Both the position numbers and the translations under genes were made by a program. From assembly GCA_937920475.1 (NCBI GenBank), contig CALEUX010000074.1, positions 1-64,000 of the forward strand: a DNA stretch of 64,000 nucleotides, in the 5' to 3' direction. The notes beneath the pieces were generated by a model, which was not told the origin of the DNA, made no database searches, and saw nothing but the letters and a program-made list of their open reading frames with translations. The DNA comes from an uncultured Marinilabiliaceae bacterium (lineage in GTDB: Bacteria; Bacteroidota; Bacteroidia; Bacteroidales; Marinilabiliaceae). Each line of letters opens with the position of its first letter. The stretch's first letter is position 1. Below are positions 1 through 9,324 of the stretch, piece after piece.

Positions 1-150
1 TTTACTCATACTGTATGTTTGTAAGATTTATTGCTGATAGGTTGCTCCCCAGCAGAGCCTATTTCCTCATCCACCTTACGACCTGAATATACCACATTAA
101 AACAAAAAAGTCACCAACTATTATTTGCCACATTACCATAATACAACAAG

Positions 151-187
151 GAGGGTGTCTCAATAGTCAGAGACACCCTCTTTTTAT
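151..187 (+). terminator. Hairpin GAGGGTGTCTC-N8-GAGACACCCTC followed by T-run
   Basis: Perfect 11-bp inverted repeat (151-161 / 170-180) followed by TTTTT; rho-independent terminator-like, possibly part of an IS end. Confidence 0.6.
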
Positions 188-288
188 TCGTACTCCTACC
201 CGAGTAGTTTTTCAAATACTCAATTTTCAGAGCCTTAAAAAAACTTATGAGACAGCCTCTTGTTGTTTTATGTTGAAATTCAGTTATT

Positions 289-2379
289 TTAAAAGAATCT
301 TGAACGATTATCAGTAATTTTAGCACCTTCTTTTAGCGATTCAATCAGTTGATAATCAATACTCATTTCAATGTTTCTTGAAAGTTCTTGCTTTGTAATT
401 TCTGTGTCTACACCAATATCTTCCACATTATTAACTTTTACAACAAATACGCCGTTGTTACCTTTAATTGGCCTGGATATTTGGTTAATAGGGGCGTTTA
501 CAGCTAACGAAACCAAAGCAGGTTCAATACCGGCTCCTGGCACCTGGAATGATGCAAAAGTAACGTCCTGGGCACTTTGAACGCTGGCATTCATTTTATT
601 GGCCACATCGTCGAGCGACTGGTTTTCGTTAATAGCTTTGGTAAAGCGTTCAATCAGTAATTCTGCTTTTTTATTGTTGATTAATTCACGCTCAATTTGC
701 GGTTTTACCAATTCCAAAGTCATCACACCCTCTTCTTTGGCTCCTGTTAAAAGAGCAATAACAAACTGGTCGCCAAACTCAAAAACTGGTGATAACGTAC
801 CTGGTTTAGCTTCAAAAGCCCAACGAACCAATTCTCTGGGAGACTCTAAATTACCAACATTACGTTCGTTTTTAAGTAAATCGCGACCAAAACGCTTGGT
901 TAAGTTTTCCTCAGTAATGGCATTGTTAAATTTCTCAGCTGAGTTGTTGAGGGCAGCAAAACGGGTAGCTCTGGAATAAACATCCTGATAAGTTCTTGAG
1001 CTGTATGTTACTTTACGTGCTAAAGTAGCTACCTGGTATTTAGTGGTTGTTTTACCTTGATCCTGAATGTTGATGATATGAATACCAAATTGGCTTTCTA
1101 CTTTAACAAGGTCTCCTTTTTTACCTTCGAAACAAGCATCATTAAAAGGTTTAACCATTCTGCCTTCGGCAAACCAGCCTAAATCTCCGCCATTTACAGC
1201 TGAGCCCTGATCTATAGAGTGCTTACGGGCAATGTCAGCAAAGTTGGCACCTTTCTTAATTAGGTTCATCAAGCTATCGGCCATTTTGTTCGACGCCTCA
1301 AGGGAGTTTTCACGAATCAAAATATGACGGGCCTTAACTGAGTCCGGAATCTGCTTAATGGCTACCACTCGCGAAGCCTTGTAAGATTCGTCCTCAAAGT
1401 ATGGTCCATATACGCTGTTAAGCGAAGCTGTGGCTAAAAATGATTCAAGAGCCATGTTAAATTCAGAGGGTTTCTGATTCATTCCCAAAAAGGCTTCATC
1501 CGAGTTAATGTTAACAAATTGAATGGCATCAACGTCCGGATTGGTAAAGTCTCCCATCATTTTTGTAATACCATCGCGGGTGGCCTGTTGGTCGGCTTCG
1601 GTAGGAACAATATCAAATGTTATATATTCCACATCACGGGTTTCTTCTTGTTTAAAAAGCTTCTGGTTGTCCTTGTAATACTTTGAAATCTCAGCGTTCG
1701 AAACAGAAACTAGGCTGTCGGCCACCAACGAGTAACGTGCAATTACATAATCAAAATCAACCATACGGTTACGAGCTTCGGCTTCTTCGTTAACCCATGC
1801 CGATGGAACAAACATACCCTTTTTTAACAGAGTTTTGTATTTGTTGAAAAGACGTTCGTTAATGAGTTGCTCTTCCATAACTCTCCAGTAAAACGAGAGC
1901 ATAGGGTCTGAATTTTTAGCTCTCAAAACATTTAAGGCCTGGCTCTGGTCGTAAAGGCCGGTGTTTGGGTTAGCGAACAAAGGATGTTGCAGAAGGTAGG
2001 GATGAACATTCTTCCCTGCAACCATATCAAAAACTTCTTCTGATGTTACTGTAATTCCAAGTTGTTCATACCTTTTGCTCAGCAATGTTTGGTTTATCAA
2101 CTGATTCCATGTTTGGTCGCGCAGCATATAAACCTCTTCTTCGGTTAAGGTTGATAAGTTTTGGTTCAGTTTGTTAAACTCTTCCATCTCATTCACCTTA
2201 TTCATAAATTCCTGATAGGTAACAGTTGTGCCATCAATATCGGCAATATCGTTCCGGTGTTGGTTAAACATAGAACCGCCCGAACTCATAAGGTCCGACA
2301 AGATGAAGGCAAATAATGCTAAGCCAATAACGACTACAAGAACTACTCCTTTACTTCTTATTTTTTCTAAAGTTGCCAT
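289..2379 (-). CDS. Periplasmic peptidyl-prolyl cis-trans isomerase, PpiD/SurA-like (SurA_N + parvulin domain)
   Basis: 696 aa, N-terminal TM anchor, parvulin motif 'KARHILIREN...GGDLGWFAEGRMVKPFNDACF'. Confidence 0.9.
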   Translation of the reverse strand: MATLEKIRSKGVVLVVVIGLALFAFILSDLMSSGGSMFNQHRNDIADIDGTTVTYQEFMNKVNEMEEFNKLNQNLSTLTEEEVYMLRDQTWNQLINQTLLSKRYEQLGITVTSEEVFDMVAGKNVHPYLLQHPLFANPNTGLYDQSQALNVLRAKNSDPMLSFYWRVMEEQLINERLFNKYKTLLKKGMFVPSAWVNEEAEARNRMVDFDYVIARYSLVADSLVSVSNAEISKYYKDNQKLFKQEETRDVEYITFDIVPTEADQQATRDGITKMMGDFTNPDVDAIQFVNINSDEAFLGMNQKPSEFNMALESFLATASLNSVYGPYFEDESYKASRVVAIKQIPDSVKARHILIRENSLEASNKMADSLMNLIKKGANFADIARKHSIDQGSAVNGGDLGWFAEGRMVKPFNDACFEGKKGDLVKVESQFGIHIINIQDQGKTTTKYQVATLARKVTYSSRTYQDVYSRATRFAALNNSAEKFNNAITEENLTKRFGRDLLKNERNVGNLESPRELVRWAFEAKPGTLSPVFEFGDQFVIALLTGAKEEGVMTLELVKPQIERELINNKKAELLIERFTKAINENQSLDDVANKMNASVQSAQDVTFASFQVPGAGIEPALVSLAVNAPINQISRPIKGNNGVFVVKVNNVEDIGVDTEITKQELSRNIEMSIDYQLIESLKEGAKITDNRSRFF

Positions 2380-2479
2380 TCGAAAATCAAATTAAATTAT
2401 GCTTTTTAAAACAGGCTACGAATATACAAAAATCATCTTTAATCTTTTGGTTGTAAATAAAAATAAAGCGAACAATTTG

Positions 2480-3742
2480 TTATTCGGGTTTAAGGGATAT
2501 TTCAATTAATTCAATTTTTGATTTAGTTGCATCAAGTATTTTAAAGATGAAATTTTCAATCTCAATTTCTTCCTTTGCCTGAGGTATGGCTTCGTTATGA
2601 AAAAGTATAAACCCAGCCAGGGTTTCATAATCGTCGGATACAGGAATGCCGAGGTTGTATTTTTCGTTCAGATAGTCAATTTCCATGCGTCCCGAGAATT
2701 GAAAAGTATGTTCATCAATTTGTTTTTCTGTTAAATCGGAAGTGTCGTGTTCATCGTTAATCTCTCCAAATATTTCTTCCAAAATATCTTCAAGTGTAAC
2801 AATTCCGTAAGTACCTCCAAACTCATCCACTACCAAAACAATACTTCGGTGTTCTTTTGTGAATATTTCGAGCAATTTATTGGCGGTCATTGATTCAGGT
2901 ACCACCGAAATTGGGCTAATAATGTTGCGCAGTTTTTTCGGATTCTTAAACATCTGCGACACATGAACATAACCCACTATGTTATCGATGTTCTCTTTAT
3001 ATACCAATATTTTAGAAAAACCGGTTTCAACAAACAGGTCACGAAGATTCTCAAGACTATCGTCAATTTCAACAGCTTCCAAATCGGTACGGGGAACAGA
3101 GCACTCGCGCACCTTAATGGTTGAAAAATCGAGGGCGTTTTTAAAGAATTTAACCTCTTCGGGCAGGGGAAGGTTTTCTGTGGCTTTTTCCTGATGCTCG
3201 GTAATTAGGTGGTCAAGGTCAACACGGCCAATAACAATATTCTCTTTTTGTGGAGGGTTATTTGCTTTTAGAATTTTACGTATAAAAAAGTTTGAAAAGG
3301 CCAGCGTAAGTTTCGATATTGGATAAAACAACCAGTAAAAAAAAGTGAGGGGTACGGCAAAAATGTTCATTGACACTGAAGGGTTCATCCGGAAAATTAT
3401 TTTTGGCAAGAACTCAGCCGTAATTAATATGACCAATGTTGAAAATACCGTTTGCAGTAAAAGCGTTGTGGTTTCCGATTCTATGTATTGCTTAATCCCG
3501 GGCTCAATAATTTTCCCCATGTATAAGCCATAAACAACAAGTGCTATGTTGTTGCCCACCAATATGGTCGATATAAATAATCCTGTATTTTTGTAAAATA
3601 CATCGGTTAATTTGGAGAAGCCGGGATTTTTCTTTCGGTTTAATTCAATCATTAAACGATTGGAAGACAGGAAGGCCATTTCACTGCCTGAGAAAAATGC
3701 CGACAGGATAAGCGTAAAAATGATAACCGACAGATGGTTCAT
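2480..3742 (-). CDS. HlyC/CorC (CNNM) family membrane protein with DUF21, CBS pair and CorC_HlyC domain; GldE-like in Bacteroidetes
   Basis: 'FFSGSEMAFLSSNRL' DUF21 start, CBS region 'VVDEFGGTYGIVTLEDILEEIFGEI'. Confidence 0.88.
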   Translation of the reverse strand: MNHLSVIIFTLILSAFFSGSEMAFLSSNRLMIELNRKKNPGFSKLTDVFYKNTGLFISTILVGNNIALVVYGLYMGKIIEPGIKQYIESETTTLLLQTVFSTLVILITAEFLPKIIFRMNPSVSMNIFAVPLTFFYWLFYPISKLTLAFSNFFIRKILKANNPPQKENIVIGRVDLDHLITEHQEKATENLPLPEEVKFFKNALDFSTIKVRECSVPRTDLEAVEIDDSLENLRDLFVETGFSKILVYKENIDNIVGYVHVSQMFKNPKKLRNIISPISVVPESMTANKLLEIFTKEHRSIVLVVDEFGGTYGIVTLEDILEEIFGEINDEHDTSDLTEKQIDEHTFQFSGRMEIDYLNEKYNLGIPVSDDYETLAGFILFHNEAIPQAKEEIEIENFIFKILDATKSKIELIEISLKPE

Positions 3743-3959
3743 CTTTAATTAAGTAGAGATAATTTTTGGTAAGTTAATAAAAAATGAAATAATTTCAGGA
3801 ACTGTTTAAATTTAGATATAAGATATTTAGATGTAAGATGGATAGAGAAGATTTGTAAGTTTTTATAGATGTCTTAGTATCTTTCCAGACTTATCTATCC
3901 GTCTAATAATCTTAAATCTAATCATCCTAATAATTTCAATATTAAATTTAAACAGTTAC

Positions 3960-4559
3960 TCAATTGTTTTCCTGTTGTTGTTCTTCAACTTCCAGAATGC
4001 CACTGATGTTTTTAATTTTATAGTTTTCAAGCCGTTCGTCCGATTCGAAACCGTAGCCGGTAATGATTTCATTCTCGCGGGTTATTTTTATAAACTGGTC
4101 GGAGTAGATTGTTTTTTTATTTTGGTCCCAAAACATGAGTTCAGTATTTATAACTTCGCCTTTGGAATTTACCGCCTCAACATCGTTTCTCAGTTCCCAT
4201 AACTCTTTTTTTTGATAGTAAATGGCAATATTGCTCTTTATTTGGGCGTCAACCTGCTCATTTGCATCGAAAACAAAAAGATGTAACCCGAAAGGAAAGT
4301 CAATGGTAGGTTCGGCTTTTTGGTCGAATTGCTGCAATTCGGGCGTTATAAAACGGTATTTTATCTTACCCGAATCGGTAATAACGGCTGTGAGTTCTTT
4401 TACCGTTAAACTTGGATACTCATCCCGATTGGTAAGCGCCTTAATATCTTCCGGCTTGTTTGGCGAACAGGAAGAAAATACAACAGCAAGCAGTAAGAAA
4501 ATACTGCTTGCTGTTGTAAAAAAAATCTTCTTATTAATATTTATCTCGTCCAATTGCAT
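3960..4559 (-). CDS. lptC: LPS export ABC transporter periplasmic protein LptC
   Basis: 199 aa lipoprotein-like N-terminus (SSCSP), LptC-like beta-jellyroll sequence 'LMFWDQNKKTIYSDQFIKITRENEIITGYGFESDERLENYKI'. Confidence 0.85.
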   Translation of the reverse strand: MQLDEININKKIFFTTASSIFLLLAVVFSSCSPNKPEDIKALTNRDEYPSLTVKELTAVITDSGKIKYRFITPELQQFDQKAEPTIDFPFGLHLFVFDANEQVDAQIKSNIAIYYQKKELWELRNDVEAVNSKGEVINTELMFWDQNKKTIYSDQFIKITRENEIITGYGFESDERLENYKIKNISGILEVEEQQQENN

Positions 4560-4564
4560 GGATG

Positions 4565-5911
4565 TTATCTTTCACGAACGGTGGTTCTTTCATTAATCCA
4601 TCCACCAACCAGATAGGTTTCTCCAATGGTTAATCCCTGGAAGAAAATCTCTGTTTTTGGAGGGAAGTGAGGGGTGTACAGCCTGATTTGCTCATTGGCT
4701 TCATCAGCAATGGATGGATCCACTGATTTTGCCCTCATAAATTTATCAACTACAGCCCAGTAAACGGCTTTCTTCTCAAATTCATTTGTTCCAACACTGT
4801 TGGCTGAACTTGCATAGGCTTTTCCAATCAAAATAAAGGGTGCTCCCCAGTTTGGTTTGGCATCAGCAGCACGGATGGCTAATGTACGTGCAGCTTGAAA
4901 GTTCGATTGCGACAGATGAATCATGGCCATGTGATATAGATAGGTACCTTTTTGATCCTGATCATCAGCAAGGTCAACGGCTTCCTGGTAATAAGATAAA
5001 GCACGCTGCGTATCGCCCGATTTCAGGTACATACGGGCTAATCCGTAAGCCGATGATGCAGAAGGCTCAATGTTATGTTGATATTCAGAAACTTTGTACA
5101 ATAGTTCTGCTTCATCGCATTGACCTCTGGCCAGCAAATTACTGATTCTTTTTAACCAGGCCAAGTCGAATTTGTTTTCTTCAAGTTGAGGCGCAAATAT
5201 CTCTTCAATATTTTTACAGCTGGCAGCACCACTCTGAACAAATAATTGTTCAGATACTGTTTTTACTTGTTCCATGTGTTGATTCCCTGCCTTGTCTTTG
5301 ATTTGAAAATCGGCAATATCGGTAACAACAGTATAGTCCTTGATAAAAGCAGCAGCGTTAATATCTGATGATTTATACAAGTTAAAGGAGGCTTGCATAA
5401 ACGATAACAAAATATCTGCTCTCGATTGGCGACCCATTCCTTTTACCGACTCATCCAGAAGTTTATAAGCTTCTTTGATTACAGAAATGTCATCTCTTTT
5501 ATAATTTAACATTTCAATGGCTTTCATTCCTTTAACCTGGGCGGTCGGGGCTCTTCTGTCGTTGCCAAAATACTGAATACGCATATCATACACCCGCAAA
5601 AGAAGCTGGTAGTATTCCTCTTTTTTGGCGGCATCAGTGGCTCTATCCATTTTGTACTTTACAAGTACCGGGCCATCAAGATAAATGTTACGGTTAGCCA
5701 GAGGGCACTCGTTAAGTACCAACAGCCAACTGTTAAATGCCTCATCAAAGTTTTTGTTTTTAAAATCTTCGTTATACAAAGAAAGATTTTTAATACACCG
5801 GATACTATCTTCCCCGCTTCCGTATTGAGTTCCGGTAACCACCCCTTTTTGGGCTGTAGCTGATGCAATCGAAATTATTAGTCCAATTGCAAGTAGTCGT
5901 AAAGCTTTCAT
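4565..5911 (-). CDS. Tetratricopeptide repeat protein, probably periplasmic
   Basis: Signal peptide, TPR-like helices 'AYGLARMYLKSGDTQRALSYYQEAVDLADD'. Confidence 0.75.
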   Translation of the reverse strand: MKALRLLAIGLIISIASATAQKGVVTGTQYGSGEDSIRCIKNLSLYNEDFKNKNFDEAFNSWLLVLNECPLANRNIYLDGPVLVKYKMDRATDAAKKEEYYQLLLRVYDMRIQYFGNDRRAPTAQVKGMKAIEMLNYKRDDISVIKEAYKLLDESVKGMGRQSRADILLSFMQASFNLYKSSDINAAAFIKDYTVVTDIADFQIKDKAGNQHMEQVKTVSEQLFVQSGAASCKNIEEIFAPQLEENKFDLAWLKRISNLLARGQCDEAELLYKVSEYQHNIEPSASSAYGLARMYLKSGDTQRALSYYQEAVDLADDQDQKGTYLYHMAMIHLSQSNFQAARTLAIRAADAKPNWGAPFILIGKAYASSANSVGTNEFEKKAVYWAVVDKFMRAKSVDPSIADEANEQIRLYTPHFPPKTEIFFQGLTIGETYLVGGWINERTTVRER

Positions 5912-6015
5912 GACTCGAGTTTTTGTTTGTTTTCAACTGGTTGTGCCTCCTTTTGCCATACCTGCCGGTATTTTAACTGGTAAATCCAACCATTTTTATT
6001 TGGTTTGTGTTTGTT

Positions 6016-7305
6016 CTAATCAAATTTACGCTTAATAAACCAATACTCATGCATGGTAAAGTTGAATGTTATTCTTCTGTACGATTCTTTGAGTTGGTTT
6101 GCCTCCGAAGTCCCTTTGGTTCCGAAGTCGAACACCAGATTTATTGAGGTGTTGCTGCGCTTTAATGGTAAACCTAATCCAAAACTCATGCCAAAATCCC
6201 GAACCTGATATCCGTTGAGTTTGATGTAATCCTGAGCATAGTGCAAACCGGCTCTGTAACGGATTCGATGTAAATATTTGGTTCCGGCACGTTCATTGGG
6301 AATCCACTCGGCACCAACGTTGTAATAGTTGGCATTGGTTGTTTCGGTTTTGCCATCGGGAAATTTGGCATCGCCCCAAAGCCGTGATGAATAGTCGGCT
6401 GCCAGGGTTAATTTATTATCAAAAACATACGATGCCCCTATACCAAACCCTAACGGCATTTCGAAAGTATTATTGTCCCATTTTTTCCCGGAGAAACTTA
6501 TGGTATCGTTTGGTAAAAATAATTCTCCATCTTCATCATAATTATATCCGCGTGCTCTTAGAACTGATGATTCGCCTTTGACGGAAGATTTTGGGCTGAA
6601 GGTGAATCCAATGGTGTAGCGGTCGTTTTTTCTGGAAATATTGGTATATTGAATACCAAAATCCAAAAACGCATCATTCAGACGAATTTCGTGTTTCAGA
6701 CCATATTTAAAAGCATCGGCATCATTTACAAATTCTGTAAAGGAGGTGTGATTAATGTTTCCAAACCAGTAGGAAATATGCATCCCGGTTGACAGGTTTG
6801 AATTAATCTTATATCCGATTCCAGCATACAAATTGGTGATGTTTCCAACTCCCATGGCTTTGTCGAGAATAGCTCCGGCACCTTCTCCGGTTAATTTGTT
6901 GAAGCTATAACCTGCATTGGAGGCTGGTTTAATACCAAAAGAAGCAAAAATTCTTTTACTTACAGGAAATCCAAAAGCAAAGTAATCAAAATCAACTTCC
7001 GAGAAACTATTTGAATTTCCCATTGATTTGATATTTTGCGAAAAACCGCTGATACCTGATTCAAAATAGAATGACAGTGTATCGATGCTTGTATAGGAGG
7101 CTGGGTTGAGGCTGTTGAGGTGATACGGCGACCTTAATCCAATACCGGTACCTCCCATACCAGTATTACGGCCGAATCCCTTGTTGTTAATCTCTCCTAT
7201 TCCATAGCGCGAAAATGGGGAAAATGTTCTGGTTTGAGAAAAAATTTCGCTTATAGGTAGTATTGCTATTAACCCTAAAAGCAGGAGCTTACATTTATTA
7301 TGCAT
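6016..7305 (-). CDS. Outer-membrane beta-barrel protein of unknown function (FadL/OmpP1-like)
   Basis: Signal peptide, Gly/aromatic alternating strands, 'FSRYGIGEINNKGFGRNTGMGGTGIGL'. Confidence 0.65.
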   Translation of the reverse strand: MHNKCKLLLLGLIAILPISEIFSQTRTFSPFSRYGIGEINNKGFGRNTGMGGTGIGLRSPYHLNSLNPASYTSIDTLSFYFESGISGFSQNIKSMGNSNSFSEVDFDYFAFGFPVSKRIFASFGIKPASNAGYSFNKLTGEGAGAILDKAMGVGNITNLYAGIGYKINSNLSTGMHISYWFGNINHTSFTEFVNDADAFKYGLKHEIRLNDAFLDFGIQYTNISRKNDRYTIGFTFSPKSSVKGESSVLRARGYNYDEDGELFLPNDTISFSGKKWDNNTFEMPLGFGIGASYVFDNKLTLAADYSSRLWGDAKFPDGKTETTNANYYNVGAEWIPNERAGTKYLHRIRYRAGLHYAQDYIKLNGYQVRDFGMSFGLGLPLKRSNTSINLVFDFGTKGTSEANQLKESYRRITFNFTMHEYWFIKRKFD

Positions 7306-8023
7306 TGTTTTCCAATATACGGTTTAATCCTTTTAACACCAGATTTAGATCTGCAAAGATGGGTTTTTTTAATTTTTTGACCAAAAATTCTGAATCGCCA
7401 CCTGTTATAATTGTTCTAACAGACTTAAATTTTTCATTGCAGAAATTTCTGTACCCTTCTATTTCAAAAATCATTCCATTAAATGAACCTGAAGAAATTG
7501 CTTCATGAGTATTTCTTCCAGGGAATGTTATTTCCTGACTTTTTTGAACCAACGGTAACCTGCTGGTAAAATGATGCAGTGCTTTAAGCCGCATTTCCAA
7601 TCCCGGGGCAATATCGCCGCCAAGATAATCGGCACCGTTAATCAATATATCATAAGTAATGGCTGTGCCAGCATCTATAACCAAAACATTTTCGCCCGGG
7701 AATAAGAATTGTGCTCCTGCAATGGCTGCTAATCTGTCCTTGCCAAGTGTATGTGGCGTTTGGTAACGATTCACAAATGGCAGCGGCGTTTGATGGTCGA
7801 GTACAACTATCTGTTTTACAAAAGGCTCAATAAGTTTTTTAATATTAAACTCTTCATCCTTTACTACCGACGAAATAATAACTCTTTCTATTTGATAATT
7901 TCTGATGTATTCAGTAATTTTAGAATAGTCGTTGCCAAATGTATAGGTTGCTATAAGGTTATTGTTTTCAAATAAACCTGTTTTTACAGCACTGTTACCT
8001 CTGTCAATTGTTAAGCTAATCAT
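7298..8023 (-). CDS. coaX: Type III pantothenate kinase
   Basis: 'TIDRGNSAVKTGLF', 'LVIDAGTAITYDIL', 'GGDIAPGLEMRLKALHHFTSRLP', 'ITGGDSEFL'. Confidence 0.92.
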   Translation of the reverse strand: MISLTIDRGNSAVKTGLFENNNLIATYTFGNDYSKITEYIRNYQIERVIISSVVKDEEFNIKKLIEPFVKQIVVLDHQTPLPFVNRYQTPHTLGKDRLAAIAGAQFLFPGENVLVIDAGTAITYDILINGADYLGGDIAPGLEMRLKALHHFTSRLPLVQKSQEITFPGRNTHEAISSGSFNGMIFEIEGYRNFCNEKFKSVRTIITGGDSEFLVKKLKKPIFADLNLVLKGLNRILENNA

Positions 8024-8147
8024 GAAAATTATCAGAAATTTATTTTATTCTCGTGGACAAATTTAGCTTTTTTATCAATTCTATTTGATTTTGATTGCTT
8101 TTTGTATTTTTTTTGCCGCAATAAAAAATCTTTGTAACACATTTACT

Positions 8148-9215
8148 ATGCTCAAAATTCTTGTAGTTGAAGACGATAAGTTTATTTCAGCCATTTTTTC
8201 ATTTTTTATTAAGGATTTGGGGCATACGCTTATGGGCCGATGTCAGTCGGGAGCTGCCGCACTCGAAATGTGCGAGAAAGATCGTCCCGATGTGGTTTTG
8301 ATGGATATTCACCTGGAAGGGGATCTGGATGGAATTCAAACTGCCGAGCGGTTACAAAGAGACTACGAAGTACCTGTAATTTTTATTTCAAGCGATACCA
8401 GCAGCAATATTGTAGAAAGGGCCATCATTGCCAATTCATATGGTTACTTAGTAAAACCTGTACAAAAAAAGGAACTGGGCATTACTATCGATTTGGCCTA
8501 TTTTAAGCATAAAGTCACGTTAGACCAAAAGCGACGCGAACAAAGTTTCAGGCAGTTTATTTCTGATGCGCCCATCCCAATGGTTATAATTACCAACAAG
8601 CGCATTCAGTATCTGAATATGAATGCCCTCGACCTTTTCCATTCTCATTATATCGAAGATATTATTGGTCTTCCGTTCACCAATTTTGTTGGTGCTGAAT
8701 CGATTGAGGATTTCGACCGCATTTTTGATGAGCCTCCTGTAATTGGCAAAAAAATAGAACGATTTGATGCTGTTTTTAAAGGCGTGCATGGAAAAGAAAT
8801 TGATGTGGTTATAAACGGCAGCTGGATAAGGTTTAATAATAACGATGCTATTCATCTTATACTTTCCGATATATCATCAGAAAAACTGGCCTTACATGAA
8901 GCGTTAATTTTAAAAGAGGTACTCCGTGAAGGTCATGGCGCAATAATAGAGCTAAATGCTCAACTGGAAGTATGCTTTTTAAATAAAGCATTTAACGAAA
9001 TTATTCAGGATGCAGGTGATTGTATTGGCAAATCGTTGTTTGATTTATCTGCGCTTATGGTTGATAAGGAAATGATTAACTTAAACATTTCCAAATCGCC
9101 GACTAGCACCTTTAGTATGGAGATTAATACTTCGGAAAAGAAATTGAAATGCAAAGTTTATCCTATTAACACTTCGGCAGGGAAGCCCGAGCGATACCTG
9201 ATTTCAGTTATTTAA
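8148..9215 (+). CDS. Response regulator: REC domain followed by PAS-like domains, no recognisable DNA-binding or kinase output
   Basis: REC 'KILVVEDDKFISAIF...DVVLMDIHLEGDLDGIQTAERL...YLVKPVQ'; PAS-like region after; start moved from 8085 to the ATG at 8148 because REC begins MLKILVVEDD. Confidence 0.8.
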   Translation: MLKILVVEDDKFISAIFSFFIKDLGHTLMGRCQSGAAALEMCEKDRPDVVLMDIHLEGDLDGIQTAERLQRDYEVPVIFISSDTSSNIVERAIIANSYGYLVKPVQKKELGITIDLAYFKHKVTLDQKRREQSFRQFISDAPIPMVIITNKRIQYLNMNALDLFHSHYIEDIIGLPFTNFVGAESIEDFDRIFDEPPVIGKKIERFDAVFKGVHGKEIDVVINGSWIRFNNNDAIHLILSDISSEKLALHEALILKEVLREGHGAIIELNAQLEVCFLNKAFNEIIQDAGDCIGKSLFDLSALMVDKEMINLNISKSPTSTFSMEINTSEKKLKCKVYPINTSAGKPERYLISVI

Positions 9216-9324
9216 GTTTTTTACATTCAGTAACTCCTTCTTTCATAACGATCTTGATTTGATGCAACTTGCTAGCTCCTGGCTGATAGGAGCTAAGAAC
9301 TAAGGGCTAAAAACGTCTGCCTTT

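Noticed and set aside
111-326. 71-aa minus-strand ORF at the left edge
   Set aside because: Spans a terminator-like palindrome and overlaps the PPIase N-terminus; no recognisable protein features.
8085-8147. N-terminal extension MILIAFCIFFAAIKNLCNTFT of the response regulator as a signal peptide
   Set aside because: The REC domain begins at MLKILVVEDD, so the ATG at 8148 is the more likely start and the protein is cytoplasmic.
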